This document shows positions 1 through 9,144 of a stretch of DNA of 64,000 bases, in pieces. The stretch's first letter is position 1; every line of letters starts with the position of its first letter. Source of the stretch: Alloscardovia macacae (GTDB taxonomy: Bacteria > Actinomycetota > Actinomycetes > Actinomycetales > Bifidobacteriaceae). A program made the position numbers and the translations under genes. Location: the NCBI RefSeq assembly GCF_002259705.1, contig NZ_MWWT01000009.1:143320-207319 (forward strand), given 5' to 3'. Under the pieces are notes generated by a model. The model was not told where the DNA came from. It made no database searches and saw only the letters and a list, made by a program, of their open reading frames with translations.

Positions 1-132
1 GAGGAGGATGTCCGAACGCTCATCGGTCACATCGAAGCTGTCTCGCTGACGGTTCGTATGCCACGCCGTCGTTCGCGCATGTGCTGCCTGCCCCTGATGA
101 GAGGAGGATGACTGATGTGTCTGTACTGCCAT
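1..132 (-). CDS. 5' end of an unknown protein (partial)
   Basis: An open frame of 44 codons runs from an ATG at 132 off the left edge of the window. It begins MAVQTHQSSSSHQGQ and continues Ser, His and Arg rich, ending ...DERSDILL at the edge. An AAAGGTG ribosome-binding site lies five bases before the ATG, which is the main reason for calling it. No domain is recognisable in this N-terminal piece. It is transcribed in the same direction as the MFS transporter gene and lies downstream of it, separated by about 105 bases and an inverted repeat. Confidence 0.5.
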   Translation of the reverse strand, partial: MAVQTHQSSSSHQGQAAHARTTAWHTNRQRDSFDVTDERSDILL

Positions 133-177
133 ATCACCTTTTCTGTATACGAAATAATCTTTCTCTATAGTAACGCA

Positions 178-213
178 TAAGCGCGCATACCCGTACTCGA
201 GCATGCGCGCTTA
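178..213 (-). terminator. Inverted repeat after the MFS gene, possible terminator
   Basis: Perfect 11-bp arms (TAAGCGCGCAT / ATGCGCGCTTA) around a 14-base loop lie directly downstream of the MFS stop codon. There is no clear U tract on the minus strand after the stem, so it may stop transcription weakly or stabilise the mRNA end. Confidence 0.4.
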
Positions 214-237
214 CCCGAAGGCGTAAGAAGGAAGTCC

Positions 238-1593
238 CTACTCTGCTTCTACCTTCTTATGCGTCGCCAGGTACACGACCAGACCCACCACGATGACAGC
301 AGCTGCGAAGAAGAACACGTTCGACGCATTCGCAGCCTCACCTGTAGCGCCGATGGCACTAAAACCGCTCAGCGCATTCGAGCCGAGGAGCGTACCCATA
401 ATGGCTATACCGATAGAAGCCGTAGTGTTCATGGCCAGGTCATTCATACCGACACCACGTCCGGACTCATCCTTCGAAAGCGATCCGAGAACCAGCGAGA
501 CCGTCGGCGAGTAGAGCATCCCCGCGCCAGCGTAGACTATGCATCCGACTGCGGTGAGCGCCAGAATTCCAGAATTGACCATAAAACCAGCCAGCACGAA
601 ACCGCCACCCATGAGGCAGATAGAGGTAAGAAGCGCTGCATGGCGGCCTATCTTACCGATAATCCAGCCGGAACTCGTCCCAAGCACTGCCGCCACGATG
701 AAGCCCCAGACGATGTAGCGCGACGCGGTGGACGTATCGAGGCTGTACACGTTCGTCGCCACGTAGTTAAACATCGGCGAGAAGAAGTAGTTCGGGAAGA
801 ACAAAAGCAGAACGTAGCCGGTAGCCGTCAGCCACTTCGTATTATGGAAGAACTCTGGAGTGACGAACGGATGCTTCGCCACATGAATGTAGTACGCGAA
901 GAAGCCGAAGAGGGCTATGGCCACCACTATCATCCACCATGCCTGATAGCTGAAGAATAGAGCGAGGAATGCAGCGCCCAGACCGAAGATGACGAAGCCC
1001 CAGCCATCGACCTTTTCGCCCGTACCAGACGCGTTCGGCAGGTTCGCGAGCAAAACTGGCAGAAGCAGGATAGTCACGGTAGGAATGAGGAAGAGGAATG
1101 CCCAGTGAATGGAGCTGAAGAAGCCAGCTGCGAAGACGCCGATGGCTGCCGAAAGCTGATATCCCGCGGTAAACAGGCCGAAGAAGACGACCTTCAGCGA
1201 GTTCTTCAGGTACTTCGTGGCCACCACAAGGAAGGCCGAGCCTGCTACCTGCTCACCAGCAGTTTGCAGGACGCGTGCAGTGATGACCACCCACAGGTTC
1301 GGAGTGAAGAAGTAGCTGGCAGCGAAGCCGAAGACAGATCCGACGAACAGTGTCACGATACCGATGGTCACGAGCTTTTTCAGAGACACGAAGTCGCCGA
1401 GCGAGCCGTAGACGAAGCAGACGATGCCGAGGATTATGCCCGGGATGGCCGTGATGAGCGAGGCCTGACCGGCTGCGCCCACATCCTGGCCCACCTGCTG
1501 GAAGACGAGGTTAAAACCCTGCAGGCACAGAGTGCCGAGGATGAAGGTGATGAGCAGCGGGATGAGAGCCTTCACGGCCATATCGCTGGTCAT
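238..1593 (-). CDS. MFS transporter, DHA2/Tet(L)-like, probably linked to nucleoside use
   Basis: The 451-residue protein has many hydrophobic membrane segments. The loop after the second segment (GSLGDFVSLKKLVTIG) and the following ARVLQTAGEQ resemble the MFS signatures of the Tet(L)/DHA2 branch. It sits 52 bases downstream of a nucleoside hydrolase gene on the same strand, and both probably form one operon. By inference it carries a nucleoside or related compound, although drug efflux cannot be excluded from sequence. The ATG at 1593 has no strong ribosome-binding site; a second ATG four codons later is possible. The C-terminus is a short charged tail (HKKVEAE). Confidence 0.85.
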   Translation of the reverse strand: MTSDMAVKALIPLLITFILGTLCLQGFNLVFQQVGQDVGAAGQASLITAIPGIILGIVCFVYGSLGDFVSLKKLVTIGIVTLFVGSVFGFAASYFFTPNLWVVITARVLQTAGEQVAGSAFLVVATKYLKNSLKVVFFGLFTAGYQLSAAIGVFAAGFFSSIHWAFLFLIPTVTILLLPVLLANLPNASGTGEKVDGWGFVIFGLGAAFLALFFSYQAWWMIVVAIALFGFFAYYIHVAKHPFVTPEFFHNTKWLTATGYVLLLFFPNYFFSPMFNYVATNVYSLDTSTASRYIVWGFIVAAVLGTSSGWIIGKIGRHAALLTSICLMGGGFVLAGFMVNSGILALTAVGCIVYAGAGMLYSPTVSLVLGSLSKDESGRGVGMNDLAMNTTASIGIAIMGTLLGSNALSGFSAIGATGEAANASNVFFFAAAVIVVGLVVYLATHKKVEAE

Positions 1594-1645
1594 CTCACGT
1601 GTTACAGAAGATTCATTTTTTTTGCGTCATTATACTTCTCTTCTC

Positions 1646-2611
1646 TTAGTTTGCTTTCGCTACAAGTGCGCCGATGCGGTCCATCAGCTCGCCGACGAAG
1701 CGGTCCACATCCACTGCCACAGCGACCTTCATGGTCTTCGTACGGTCCGTGATGCGCTGTTCGTCTCCGATGGTGCGACCACGGGTCGGCCCGTCCACAT
1801 CCACCTTCATGTTTATGTCCAGAAGGGTCACGAGGCTCGGGTCTACCGCCACTGCCACAGCCAGAGGGTCATGAAGACCGCAGCCACCCAGATGTGGAGA
1901 TGTAGTCTCGTAGGCCTTAATGTAGAAGTCCGTCATATCCGCGTAGAACTTCGCAGCCTTCGTGCCGAGTGCACGCCACTTCGCGGTATCTGCATAGGTG
2001 AGCAGCGTCTGCAGGGTGACGTCGAGTCCTACCATGGTCACATTCGCCCCGGAACGGAAGAGATAATCTGCCGCTTCAGGATCCTGGGAGATGTTCGCTT
2101 CAGTCCACGCGTTCACATTTCCTGGAACGGTGAGTGCTCCACCCATGATGACGATGCTTCCGATGAGATGGGCTATCTGAGGGTCTTTCTTCAGCGCCGC
2201 TGCGATGTTCGTGTCTGGACCAGTCGGTACGTAAATGAGGTCTTCACCATACGTATGCGCTGCTTCGATGATGAAGTCTACAGCATCCTGCTGCTCTACC
2301 ACGCGCGGAGAGTCTGGAATCTCTACATCGCCTATACCATTTTCCCCGTGGATAAATTTCGATATTTCGAGAACTTCGAAGGACCCTGGCTCGCTCGTGC
2401 TCGAATGATCCACCCCGCGAAACACTGGCACTTCTGGGTGGCCGAGGATGTCTGTAATGGCCAGCGAGTTTCGCGTCCCCTGATCCATGAGAACGTTCCC
2501 ATATGTGCCCGTGATGCCTATCAGCTCTACCTCTGGGCTGGCGAGCGCATATGCGATGGCCAGTGCATCATCGACGCCGGTGTCGAGGTCGAGAATCATC
2601 TTCTTTGACAT
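1646..2611 (-). CDS. Inosine-uridine type nucleoside hydrolase
   Basis: This is a 321-residue protein of the IunH/Rih family, which splits the N-glycosidic bond of ribonucleosides to release base and ribose in the cytosol. The calcium-binding and catalytic aspartate cluster LDLDTGVDDALA is at the N-terminus, and the second Asp of the site is in GLHDPLAVAVAV near residue 240. The start at 2611 is chosen because GGAGG lies eight bases upstream and the conserved MILDLDTGVDDA begins right there; a longer frame to 2662 would overlap the promoter. It is the first gene of a two-gene operon with the MFS transporter, consistent with nucleoside salvage. Exact specificity (purine, pyrimidine or both) is not visible. 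Confidence 0.93.
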   Translation of the reverse strand: MSKKMILDLDTGVDDALAIAYALASPEVELIGITGTYGNVLMDQGTRNSLAITDILGHPEVPVFRGVDHSSTSEPGSFEVLEISKFIHGENGIGDVEIPDSPRVVEQQDAVDFIIEAAHTYGEDLIYVPTGPDTNIAAALKKDPQIAHLIGSIVIMGGALTVPGNVNAWTEANISQDPEAADYLFRSGANVTMVGLDVTLQTLLTYADTAKWRALGTKAAKFYADMTDFYIKAYETTSPHLGGCGLHDPLAVAVAVDPSLVTLLDINMKVDVDGPTRGRTIGDEQRITDRTKTMKVAVAVDVDRFVGELMDRIGALVAKAN

Positions 2612-2633
2612 AACGAAAGCCTCCGTTATTCTC

Positions 2634-2662
2634 TGTATATCGTTTCGTTTTATTCTGGTCAA
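2634..2662 (-). promoter_or_regulatory. Promoter of the nucleoside hydrolase operon
   Basis: On the minus strand TTGACC (2657-2662) and TATACA (2634-2639) are separated by exactly 17 bases, close to the consensus of the housekeeping sigma factor. The expected start point is about 15 bases ahead of the ribosome-binding site of the hydrolase. Confidence 0.75.
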
Positions 2663-2710
2663 TTCTCGCTCATCCTGCGCTTGTTCCCTTTCTTGAGAAA
2701 CATCCGCCAG

Positions 2711-2728
2711 TGGTTAAGCGTTTAACCA
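2711..2728. promoter_or_regulatory. LacI-family operator-like palindrome
   Basis: TGGTTAAGCGTTTAACCA is a near-perfect palindrome with a central CG step, the typical form of sites bound by LacI-family repressors of sugar and nucleoside genes. It lies in the divergent region between the nucleoside hydrolase operon and the methyltransferase gene, about 50 bp upstream of the hydrolase -35 box. No regulator gene is next to it in this window. Confidence 0.55.
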
Positions 2729-2848
2729 GACTGTCGTGACCAGTGTAGCACACAGCACGACCGAATGACATCGTGTGCGTTTCGCACTTTTTCGCTCAGC
2801 GCCCACGACTGCATGACTCATCCGCGTCGCCGAGTAAAATACCATGAT

Positions 2849-3478
2849 ATGACTCAAGCAAATGAACAGTACTTTAGCGCTCACCCGACTACGAAAGATG
2901 TGCGCTCCACTCTCGACGTGACCATACGAGGGCGAAACTATACAGTAGAGGTATCGAACAGTGTGTTTTCGAACAGCCGCCTCGACCTCGGCACAAAGGT
3001 ACTGCTCGACCGCGCCCCAGCTCCTGAAGGCACGAATCTGCTCGACATAGGCTGTGGCTGGGGACCTATCACTCTCGGACTCGCCGCGGATGCTCCGCAG
3101 GATGCGACCGTGTGGGGTGTAGATGTCAATGAGCGAGCAGTAGAATTGACCACAAAAAATGCTCAAACAGCCGGTCTCACGCACGTCTCGGCAGGCACGA
3201 GCGAAAGCCTGGCGGATGCATGGAAGGGCGTCACGTTCGACACCATCTGGTCGAACCCTCCTATCCGCATCGGTAAAGAGGCCTTACACGCGCTACTACT
3301 CGAATACCTCCCACGCCTCACTCCCGAGACGGGACGCGCATATCTGGTCGTACAGAAGCATCTCGGCGCAGACCCACTCATCGCCTGGCTGAACGACCAG
3401 CTCGGAGACCAGGGGCTGAGCGCGACGAAGTACGCGTCCGCGAAGGGATACCGCATTATCGAGGTCACACGACACTAA
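2849..3478 (+). CDS. Class I SAM-dependent methyltransferase, RsmC-like (MTS domain)
   Basis: The 209-residue protein has an AdoMet-binding motif I (NLLDIGCGWGPITLGLA, about residue 60), an acidic motif II (VWGVDVNERA) and a catalytic NPP motif (WSNPPIRIGKEA). The order is that of the small MTS domain that methylates guanine in 16S rRNA (RsmC/RlmG type); rRNA as substrate is inference from family. I take ATG 2849 (MTQANEQYFSAHP) rather than the upstream frame, because family members start there. A TAAAAT box ends eight bases before it, so the mRNA may be leaderless. The helicase gene hrpA starts eight bases after its stop, so the two are probably co-transcribed. Confidence 0.87.
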   Translation: MTQANEQYFSAHPTTKDVRSTLDVTIRGRNYTVEVSNSVFSNSRLDLGTKVLLDRAPAPEGTNLLDIGCGWGPITLGLAADAPQDATVWGVDVNERAVELTTKNAQTAGLTHVSAGTSESLADAWKGVTFDTIWSNPPIRIGKEALHALLLEYLPRLTPETGRAYLVVQKHLGADPLIAWLNDQLGDQGLSATKYASAKGYRIIEVTRH

Positions 3479-3486
3479 CAGGATTC

Positions 3487-6400
3487 ATGACAGAACAGAA
3501 AAAACTTCACTTCACCTATCCGGACGCGCTACCTGTCAGTCGCAGTCGCACCGAAATTATGGACGCCATCCGCAGCTCGCAGGTGGTCATCGTCTCCGGA
3601 CAAACCGGCTCAGGTAAAACCACACAGATTCCGAAAATGCTGCTGGACATGGGTCGCGGCACGCATGGAAAGCGCATCATCGTCACGCAGCCTCGGCGCA
3701 TAGCCGCGCGTAGCGTAGCCGAACGTATAGCCGAGGAAACACGCACGAAACTCGGCGACCAGGTAGGTTACCGTGTGCGCTTTACCGACGAAAGCTCCGC
3801 GCACACACGTCTGGTCATCGCTACAGACGGCATTCTGCTCGCGCAGATTCAGCGTGACCCCCTGCTGAGCGCTTACGACACCATCATGATCGACGAGGCG
3901 CACGAGCGCAGCCTGAACATCGACTTTCTGCTCGGCTACCTCACCACCGTCCTCGTGCGCCGGCGCGACCTCAAGCTCATCATCACCTCGGCGACCATAG
4001 ACTCGCAGAAGTTCCAGGAACATTTTTCTTCCGTGGTGGGCGCCGACGTGCCCGTCATCGAGGTGAGCGGACGCACCTTCCCTGTGCAGGTCATCTATGA
4101 GCCTGTCGGTTCTGCCCCTGCTCTCGTGCGGAACCTGAGCGAGTTTCGGTTCGCAGGGGCGGGCGCGGGCGACTCAGGCGCGGACGCCTCAGGCGCGGAC
4201 GCCTCAGGCGCGGACGCGGACGCGGGCGACTCGGATATCGCAGACTCCTCGGACTCCGCCTTCGACGACGACATGGCCGTCTCCACAGCCGTAGCCCGCG
4301 CCTGCGCGCAGCTCGTCGTGCACTCCTCGCACGACCGCTCGGCTGCCGGTGTTTCAGCCGGTGTTTCAGCCGGAAGCGCCGCCGGACACTCAGCCGGCCG
4401 AGGCGTCAGCTCTGCCCGCGACATCCTCGTTTTCGCGGCCGGCGAGCGCGACATCCGCGAGTACGAGACGGCTATCCGCCGCGCTTTCGGGCCGCGCGCT
4501 GCAGCCGATGCTCCGCGGCACCGCTCTGACGCCATCGAGATAATCCCCCTCTACGCACGCCTGAGCGCGAAGGACCAGCATAAAGTCTTCGAAGACCATG
4601 CGCATCAGCGCATTATCATCGCCACGAATGTGGCCGAAACATCGCTGACGGTTCCGGGCATTCGCTATGTGGTAGACCCTGGCTTTGCGCGCATCTCGCG
4701 CTACTCGAAGACCGCGAAGGTGCAGCGCCTTCCTATCGAGCCTATCTCTCAGGCGAGCGCGAACCAGCGTTCTGGCCGCTGCGGGCGCATAGCCGACGGC
4801 ATAGCCATACGCCTGTATTCCTCGGAAGACTTTGAGTCTCGCGATGTTTTTACCGACCCAGAGATAGTGCGTACCTCGCTCGGTTCCGTCGTTCTCCAGA
4901 TGCTGTCTGTGGGCGTGGCGCGCACTGCTCGTGATGTGACGAATTTCGGCTTTATCGATCCGCCGGATATGCGCGCGGTCAGCGACGGCTTTAATGAACT
5001 GTTCGAGCTGAAGGCCATCCGGCGCGGCTCTGGGCGCGGATGCGGTCGCTCTCGTGGGCAGAACGCTCAGACTGAGACCTCAAAATCCGACGTCACGCTC
5101 ACGAAAATAGGCCGTCAGCTCGCCCGCCTTCCGCTCGACGTGCGCCTCGCACGCATGATCGTGGAGGCGAGCAGCACCACGCCGAATACGCTCGCGAATG
5201 TGCTCGCCGTAGTCGCCTTCCTCAGTCTGCAGGACCCGCGCGAGCGTCCGGAGGATCAGCGCGAGGAGGCCGACCGCGTGCATAAGCGTTTCGTGTCTGC
5301 TGACTCGGACTTCCTGACCGCGCTGAACCTGTGGACGTACTTTTTCGAACGTTCTGAGAAGCTGTCGAGCTCGCAGTTCAGGAAGCTGTGCCAGGCGGAG
5401 TTCGTGAATTTCCTGCGTATGCGCCAATGGCGAGACCTCTACCAGCAGCTCAGCACGATGTGCACGGACATGGGCTGGCAGGTGGGCGCGGTGACGCCTC
5501 TGAAGCGTCCGTCTGCTGAGATCCTCGCTCTGCCGTCCGCGCAGCAGGCCGCGGGCGCGCTCGCCTGCGCGTGGGACGGCGAGTCTATCCACCGGTCCAT
5601 GCTGGCTGGGCTGCTGTCTTCCCTCGGCATGCAGGTTATCCGCGAGCCGCACGCTTCCCAATTTTCCGGTCTCAAGGGCGCTGCGCGCGCTCGAGCTATG
5701 AAGCGGGCCGCTAAAATGGCGAAAAATGAGTACCAGGGTGCCCGCGGCACCCATTTCGCTCTGTTCCCGGGCTCTGCCGTGGCATCCACGACCCCTGCCT
5801 GGGTCATGACGAGTGAACTCGTCGAGACCTCACGCCTCTGGGCGCGCACGAGTGCGGCCATCCAGCCAGAATGGGCATATGATCTGGCACGTGACCTGAC
5901 GAAAACCTCCTACGGCCCTGCACACTGGTCTGGCTCTTCGGGAAGTGCAGTGGCTGAGGCGACTATCCACCTCTATGGCCTGCCTATCATCACAGGGAAA
6001 AAGGTCCAGTGGGGGCGCATTAATCCTGCTGAGGCGCGTGAGCTCCTCATCCGTCAGGGACTCATAGAAGGAGACATCACTCGCCACTTTAGCTATGATG
6101 ACTTCGTGGAGAAGAACCGCCAGGTTCTCGAAGATGCTGGTGAGGAAATCCACCGCACTCGTCAGGTCGCGGATGTGGTGAGCGACGAAGACCTGTATGA
6201 CTTCTACGACTCTGTCCTGCCTGCTACGGTGACCTCCGTAGCAGAGCTGGCGAAGTGGTGGAAGGGTGTGCATGATGCGAATCCTGAGCTGCTGGACTTC
6301 GACGAGTCGAAGGTGGAGCGTCTGGCTGAGTCTGGCAGTACGGATCTGAGTGACTATCCCGATACGTGGCATGTGCGCGGTACAGATGGCACTGCTTTCG

Positions 6401-7746
6401 CCCTGCATCTGAGCTATGTGTATGACACGCATGCAGAGGATGATGGCGTCACTGTACACATCCCTCTGTCTGCACTACTGCGCGTGAAGCCAGAAGACTT
6501 TACGTGGAATGTGCCAGGTATTCTCGATGATCTCATCATCCAGACCATTAAGTCCCTACCGAAAGCTCTTCGTGTCCAATTCGTCCCCGCGCCAGACACA
6601 GCTGCACGCATCCGCAGGTGGCTGGACGAGCGCTACCCTGCTCTTCCGGGATCTCGTGAAGCTCTGGATGTTTCGGATATACCGGACTTTACGCATGCCT
6701 TCACGCAGGCAGCCATCAGCGTGACGAATGCCCAGCTGCACCCGGAAGACTTCGGTGCTGCCCAGCTCGAGCGTTTGCCAGGATTTGTACGACTGAACTT
6801 CGCCGTAGAATCTGACCCCGTGTGCGGTCCTCGCGGGCGGATACGACGCGCAGCGCAAAAATTGGCCACAGGAAAAGACCTCAGCGCGCTTCAGCAGCAG
6901 TTCAGCGAACGCGCGCAAGCCTCCGCGCACGCGAGCATCTCGCGCCAAGCGGTCAAAGCACGCAAAGCGGGGCACGAAGTCCAGCGCGCCGACCTGCTCC
7001 ATAACGCGGGCGCCACGGATCAGCTGCGCCGCGACATGCTATGGTCGAGCGCTCTGGATACCCTGCGCCTGCCGGCAGACCGCATCCGCTCGCGCTGGCT
7101 CGGCCAGGAGGCGCTCGTCCTGGCCACCGCGCCGTACGCGAACGTGGAGGCGACCATAGAGGACATGCAGCGTGCGGCCGTGCGCCGGCTCATGCCGACC
7201 GTGGACGCCATCACCACGGACGCCGAACTCGCCGAAGCCATCTCCGGTATGGTGAACGTCTTCGAGGACACCGTGTACCAGGTGGCGCATGACGTCATCG
7301 GCATTCTGCGCGCGTATGCGAACGTGCAGACCGTGGTGAGCGGAAAGGCTGACCTGCCGCTGCTGTCCGTCCTGCAGTCCGTGCGTACGCACAGCGCCGC
7401 GCTCATGGAACCTGGGTTTATCGGGTCCACGCCTGCCGACTATCTGCCACGTATTAAGCGTTACCTTCAAGCCGACGTGCTGCGCGTGGAGAAAGCGAAG
7501 ACGAACCGCGACCGCGACGTGCAATGGGCCTGGGAAGCGGATGAAGCCTCTGCTGTGGTGGCGCGTGTGTCTGCGCGGGTGGCTGCCGGACCAGGCGCGG
7601 GGCCGGCGCATGAGGCTGCTGTGGTGGCGGCCGAGCAGGTGCGCTGGATGTACGAAGAATTCCTCGTGTCCTTGTGGGCGCAGGAGTATGGGACGGCGTA
7701 TCCGGTTAGCCTGAAGCGGCTGCGGAAGGCGGCTGGGGCGGCGTAG
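3487..7746 (+). CDS. hrpA: ATP-dependent RNA helicase HrpA (DEAH box)
   Basis: At 1419 residues it has the normal size of HrpA. In order: Walker A GQTGSGKTTQIPK (about residue 37), motif II MIDEAHERSLN, motif III TSAT, then motifs V and VI TNVAETSLTVPG and QRSGRCGR, and a long C-terminal region of the HrpA-specific DUF3418 type. It unwinds RNA using ATP; in other bacteria HrpA rescues stalled ribosomes and aids mRNA processing. Between the two RecA-like lobes (about residues 218-310) there is an unusual low-complexity insert, Gly/Ala/Asp/Ser rich, encoded by 15-bp tandem repeats. The ATG lies eight bases after the methyltransferase stop with only a weak AGGA site, suggesting coupling. Confidence 0.95.
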   Translation: MTEQKKLHFTYPDALPVSRSRTEIMDAIRSSQVVIVSGQTGSGKTTQIPKMLLDMGRGTHGKRIIVTQPRRIAARSVAERIAEETRTKLGDQVGYRVRFTDESSAHTRLVIATDGILLAQIQRDPLLSAYDTIMIDEAHERSLNIDFLLGYLTTVLVRRRDLKLIITSATIDSQKFQEHFSSVVGADVPVIEVSGRTFPVQVIYEPVGSAPALVRNLSEFRFAGAGAGDSGADASGADASGADADAGDSDIADSSDSAFDDDMAVSTAVARACAQLVVHSSHDRSAAGVSAGVSAGSAAGHSAGRGVSSARDILVFAAGERDIREYETAIRRAFGPRAAADAPRHRSDAIEIIPLYARLSAKDQHKVFEDHAHQRIIIATNVAETSLTVPGIRYVVDPGFARISRYSKTAKVQRLPIEPISQASANQRSGRCGRIADGIAIRLYSSEDFESRDVFTDPEIVRTSLGSVVLQMLSVGVARTARDVTNFGFIDPPDMRAVSDGFNELFELKAIRRGSGRGCGRSRGQNAQTETSKSDVTLTKIGRQLARLPLDVRLARMIVEASSTTPNTLANVLAVVAFLSLQDPRERPEDQREEADRVHKRFVSADSDFLTALNLWTYFFERSEKLSSSQFRKLCQAEFVNFLRMRQWRDLYQQLSTMCTDMGWQVGAVTPLKRPSAEILALPSAQQAAGALACAWDGESIHRSMLAGLLSSLGMQVIREPHASQFSGLKGAARARAMKRAAKMAKNEYQGARGTHFALFPGSAVASTTPAWVMTSELVETSRLWARTSAAIQPEWAYDLARDLTKTSYGPAHWSGSSGSAVAEATIHLYGLPIITGKKVQWGRINPAEARELLIRQGLIEGDITRHFSYDDFVEKNRQVLEDAGEEIHRTRQVADVVSDEDLYDFYDSVLPATVTSVAELAKWWKGVHDANPELLDFDESKVERLAESGSTDLSDYPDTWHVRGTDGTAFALHLSYVYDTHAEDDGVTVHIPLSALLRVKPEDFTWNVPGILDDLIIQTIKSLPKALRVQFVPAPDTAARIRRWLDERYPALPGSREALDVSDIPDFTHAFTQAAISVTNAQLHPEDFGAAQLERLPGFVRLNFAVESDPVCGPRGRIRRAAQKLATGKDLSALQQQFSERAQASAHASISRQAVKARKAGHEVQRADLLHNAGATDQLRRDMLWSSALDTLRLPADRIRSRWLGQEALVLATAPYANVEATIEDMQRAAVRRLMPTVDAITTDAELAEAISGMVNVFEDTVYQVAHDVIGILRAYANVQTVVSGKADLPLLSVLQSVRTHSAALMEPGFIGSTPADYLPRIKRYLQADVLRVEKAKTNRDRDVQWAWEADEASAVVARVSARVAAGPGAGPAHEAAVVAAEQVRWMYEEFLVSLWAQEYGTAYPVSLKRLRKAAGAA
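4174..4218 (+). repeat. Tandem 15-bp repeats inside hrpA
   Basis: TCAGGCGCGGACGCC is repeated about three times head to tail, coding SGADA units in the low-complexity insert of HrpA. Because the unit is a multiple of three, copy number can change without shifting the frame. Confidence 0.75.
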
Positions 7747-7791
7747 GGCTGGCCTTCTGGGCGGGGCTGGACGGGGCTGGACGGGGTCGCT
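7747..7791 (+). other. G-rich 3' flank of hrpA
   Basis: Right after the hrpA stop there are five runs of three or four G within 45 bases, including a repeated GGGGCTGGAC. On the mRNA-like strand this could form a G-quadruplex; no ordinary hairpin terminator is seen. Confidence 0.4.
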
Positions 7792-7845
7792 AAAATATAA
7801 CCCCCATGGATAAATCCAGGTCTCAAACGTCAACGGTATTTTACC

Positions 7846-7913
7846 TACTTTTTGCTAATCGGCGCATTTTTTGAGGTTGGTACCTTGAAAAATGCGCCGA
7901 TTAGCAAAAATTA
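7846..7913. repeat. 68-bp palindromic repeat, copy 1 (left flank)
   Basis: Perfect 23-bp arms at 7849-7871 and 7888-7910 start with TTTTTGCTAATCGGCGC and enclose a 16-base loop containing GGTACC. The whole 68 bp equals the reverse complement of copy 2 at 9230-9297 except for one base. Together the two copies enclose a single gene as inverted flanks. Confidence 0.95.
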
Positions 7914-7930
7914 GCCGACTCACATCGGCT
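7911..7930 (-). terminator. Terminator of the first AbiEi/DUF559 gene
   Basis: Immediately after the stop codon on the minus strand, GCCGA-TGTGAG-TCGGC forms a hairpin followed by TAATTTTTGC. The T tract is the outer edge of palindromic repeat copy 1, so repeat and terminator are joined. Confidence 0.6.
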
Positions 7931-9117
7931 TACTCAAACTTCAGCCTATGTTTTTGAGGATACTCTATCAACCATTTTCTTCTCTCGTCTTGTTCCTGAC
8001 TACTAACCATTGGTATACCACATCTGTGCAGCTTAAGAATCATCGATTCACCATTCTTCTCATATGCTTCCCTAAACTGAAACCGTAGAACTGTCATACC
8101 CAAAAGTGTGAGTGCTCCTTCACGATCATGCTGTCGTAAAAGTACATCTAGCCCATCCTGAGCACCACTATCCACGAGCATTCGTGCATCTGTATATTTG
8201 TCTCTCCCATCCATCTCTGCAGCCACACACCTCGTTCTTCCATCAGAACCTGGTACTTTCCACATAAAGTCTACGCGGACAGTCTTTGTATTTTGTAGTG
8301 TGGGATTATTATCACGCTGAGAAGAGTAAAAAGGATTCCTTACTGATACTTGTAACTCCGGTATTTCAAATCCAGCCTTAATCATCCGCGCACGAGCAAA
8401 TGATTCTCCACCATTATCTGAATCTGTGCGAATGAATCCGAGAACATATCTCACATAATCTATTCCTCTGCATCGAGCTCGCTTCGTCAGAAACTCGTCT
8501 ATCTGTTCTCGGGTAATGTGATACAAACGTGCTAACGTGTCACAGACCGCTAAAGCAAATTCGAACTCTATCTGGCGTACCACGTCAAGCATAGTTTGTA
8601 ATGGACTCGTCACAAGGAATCCACACACTATTCCTGCTACATCGCTGATACGCTTATACAGCCAGTACATATAAGACGAATCATAGGTTAATAACTTCTC
8701 GGCGGATACAGGATTCAGTGTCGCGCGCTTATAGAGATCTTTACGACAATCTTTAACGTAATGGCGTACATAAACATTCATCTTGCCATTTCTCGTGGAT
8801 GTATGTTCATCCGTCGCAAAGTGAACATGTCGATGAAACCGTGGCCATAAGATAGCACCAAGAATAGCTGCAGCTGACACTCCAGAAAGTATCTCGTTCG
8901 GATGAGTCACTGCTGCAGCACGAATTTTCTCGACTATCTGTCTATCCTTCGGGAGCGCAGTCCATGCCTCTGCAGTAATGAACCACCCCAACATAGGTTC
9001 ACAAAGTAACCCTTTACGTACTTTTCTACGAGCACAAGCCCGTTCCTGCTTATCATCAAGCCGGGTAAGCTCGACGTAGTTCTTATATTCACGTGTCATA
9101 TCATCAGTTTGTATCAC
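7930..9117 (-). CDS. AbiEi/DUF559-type protein (winged helix plus Vsr-like nuclease fold)
   Basis: The 395-residue protein belongs to a family common in Actinobacteria with an N-terminal AbiEi-like helical/winged-helix part and a C-terminal DUF559 (Vsr-like PD-(D/E)XK) domain. In the latter I see GGESFARARMIKAGF, VRVDFMWK and VAAEMDGRDKY, giving the D...E-x-D-G-x-x-K pattern. Some databases mislabel such proteins as CTP synthase. A clear paralog lies at 45434-46840. The GTG at 9117 is used as start; ATG 9099 is the alternative. The gene is AT-richer than its neighbours, stands alone between two inverted palindromic repeats and has a DnaA-box-like palindrome in its promoter region. Function is unknown; a role in defence or in maintaining a mobile unit is inference. 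Confidence 0.7.
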   Translation of the reverse strand: MIQTDDMTREYKNYVELTRLDDKQERACARRKVRKGLLCEPMLGWFITAEAWTALPKDRQIVEKIRAAAVTHPNEILSGVSAAAILGAILWPRFHRHVHFATDEHTSTRNGKMNVYVRHYVKDCRKDLYKRATLNPVSAEKLLTYDSSYMYWLYKRISDVAGIVCGFLVTSPLQTMLDVVRQIEFEFALAVCDTLARLYHITREQIDEFLTKRARCRGIDYVRYVLGFIRTDSDNGGESFARARMIKAGFEIPELQVSVRNPFYSSQRDNNPTLQNTKTVRVDFMWKVPGSDGRTRCVAAEMDGRDKYTDARMLVDSGAQDGLDVLLRQHDREGALTLLGMTVLRFQFREAYEKNGESMILKLHRCGIPMVSSQEQDERRKWLIEYPQKHRLKFE

Positions 9118-9144
9118 ACATTCTTCTCTTGTCTACTCTGAGAA

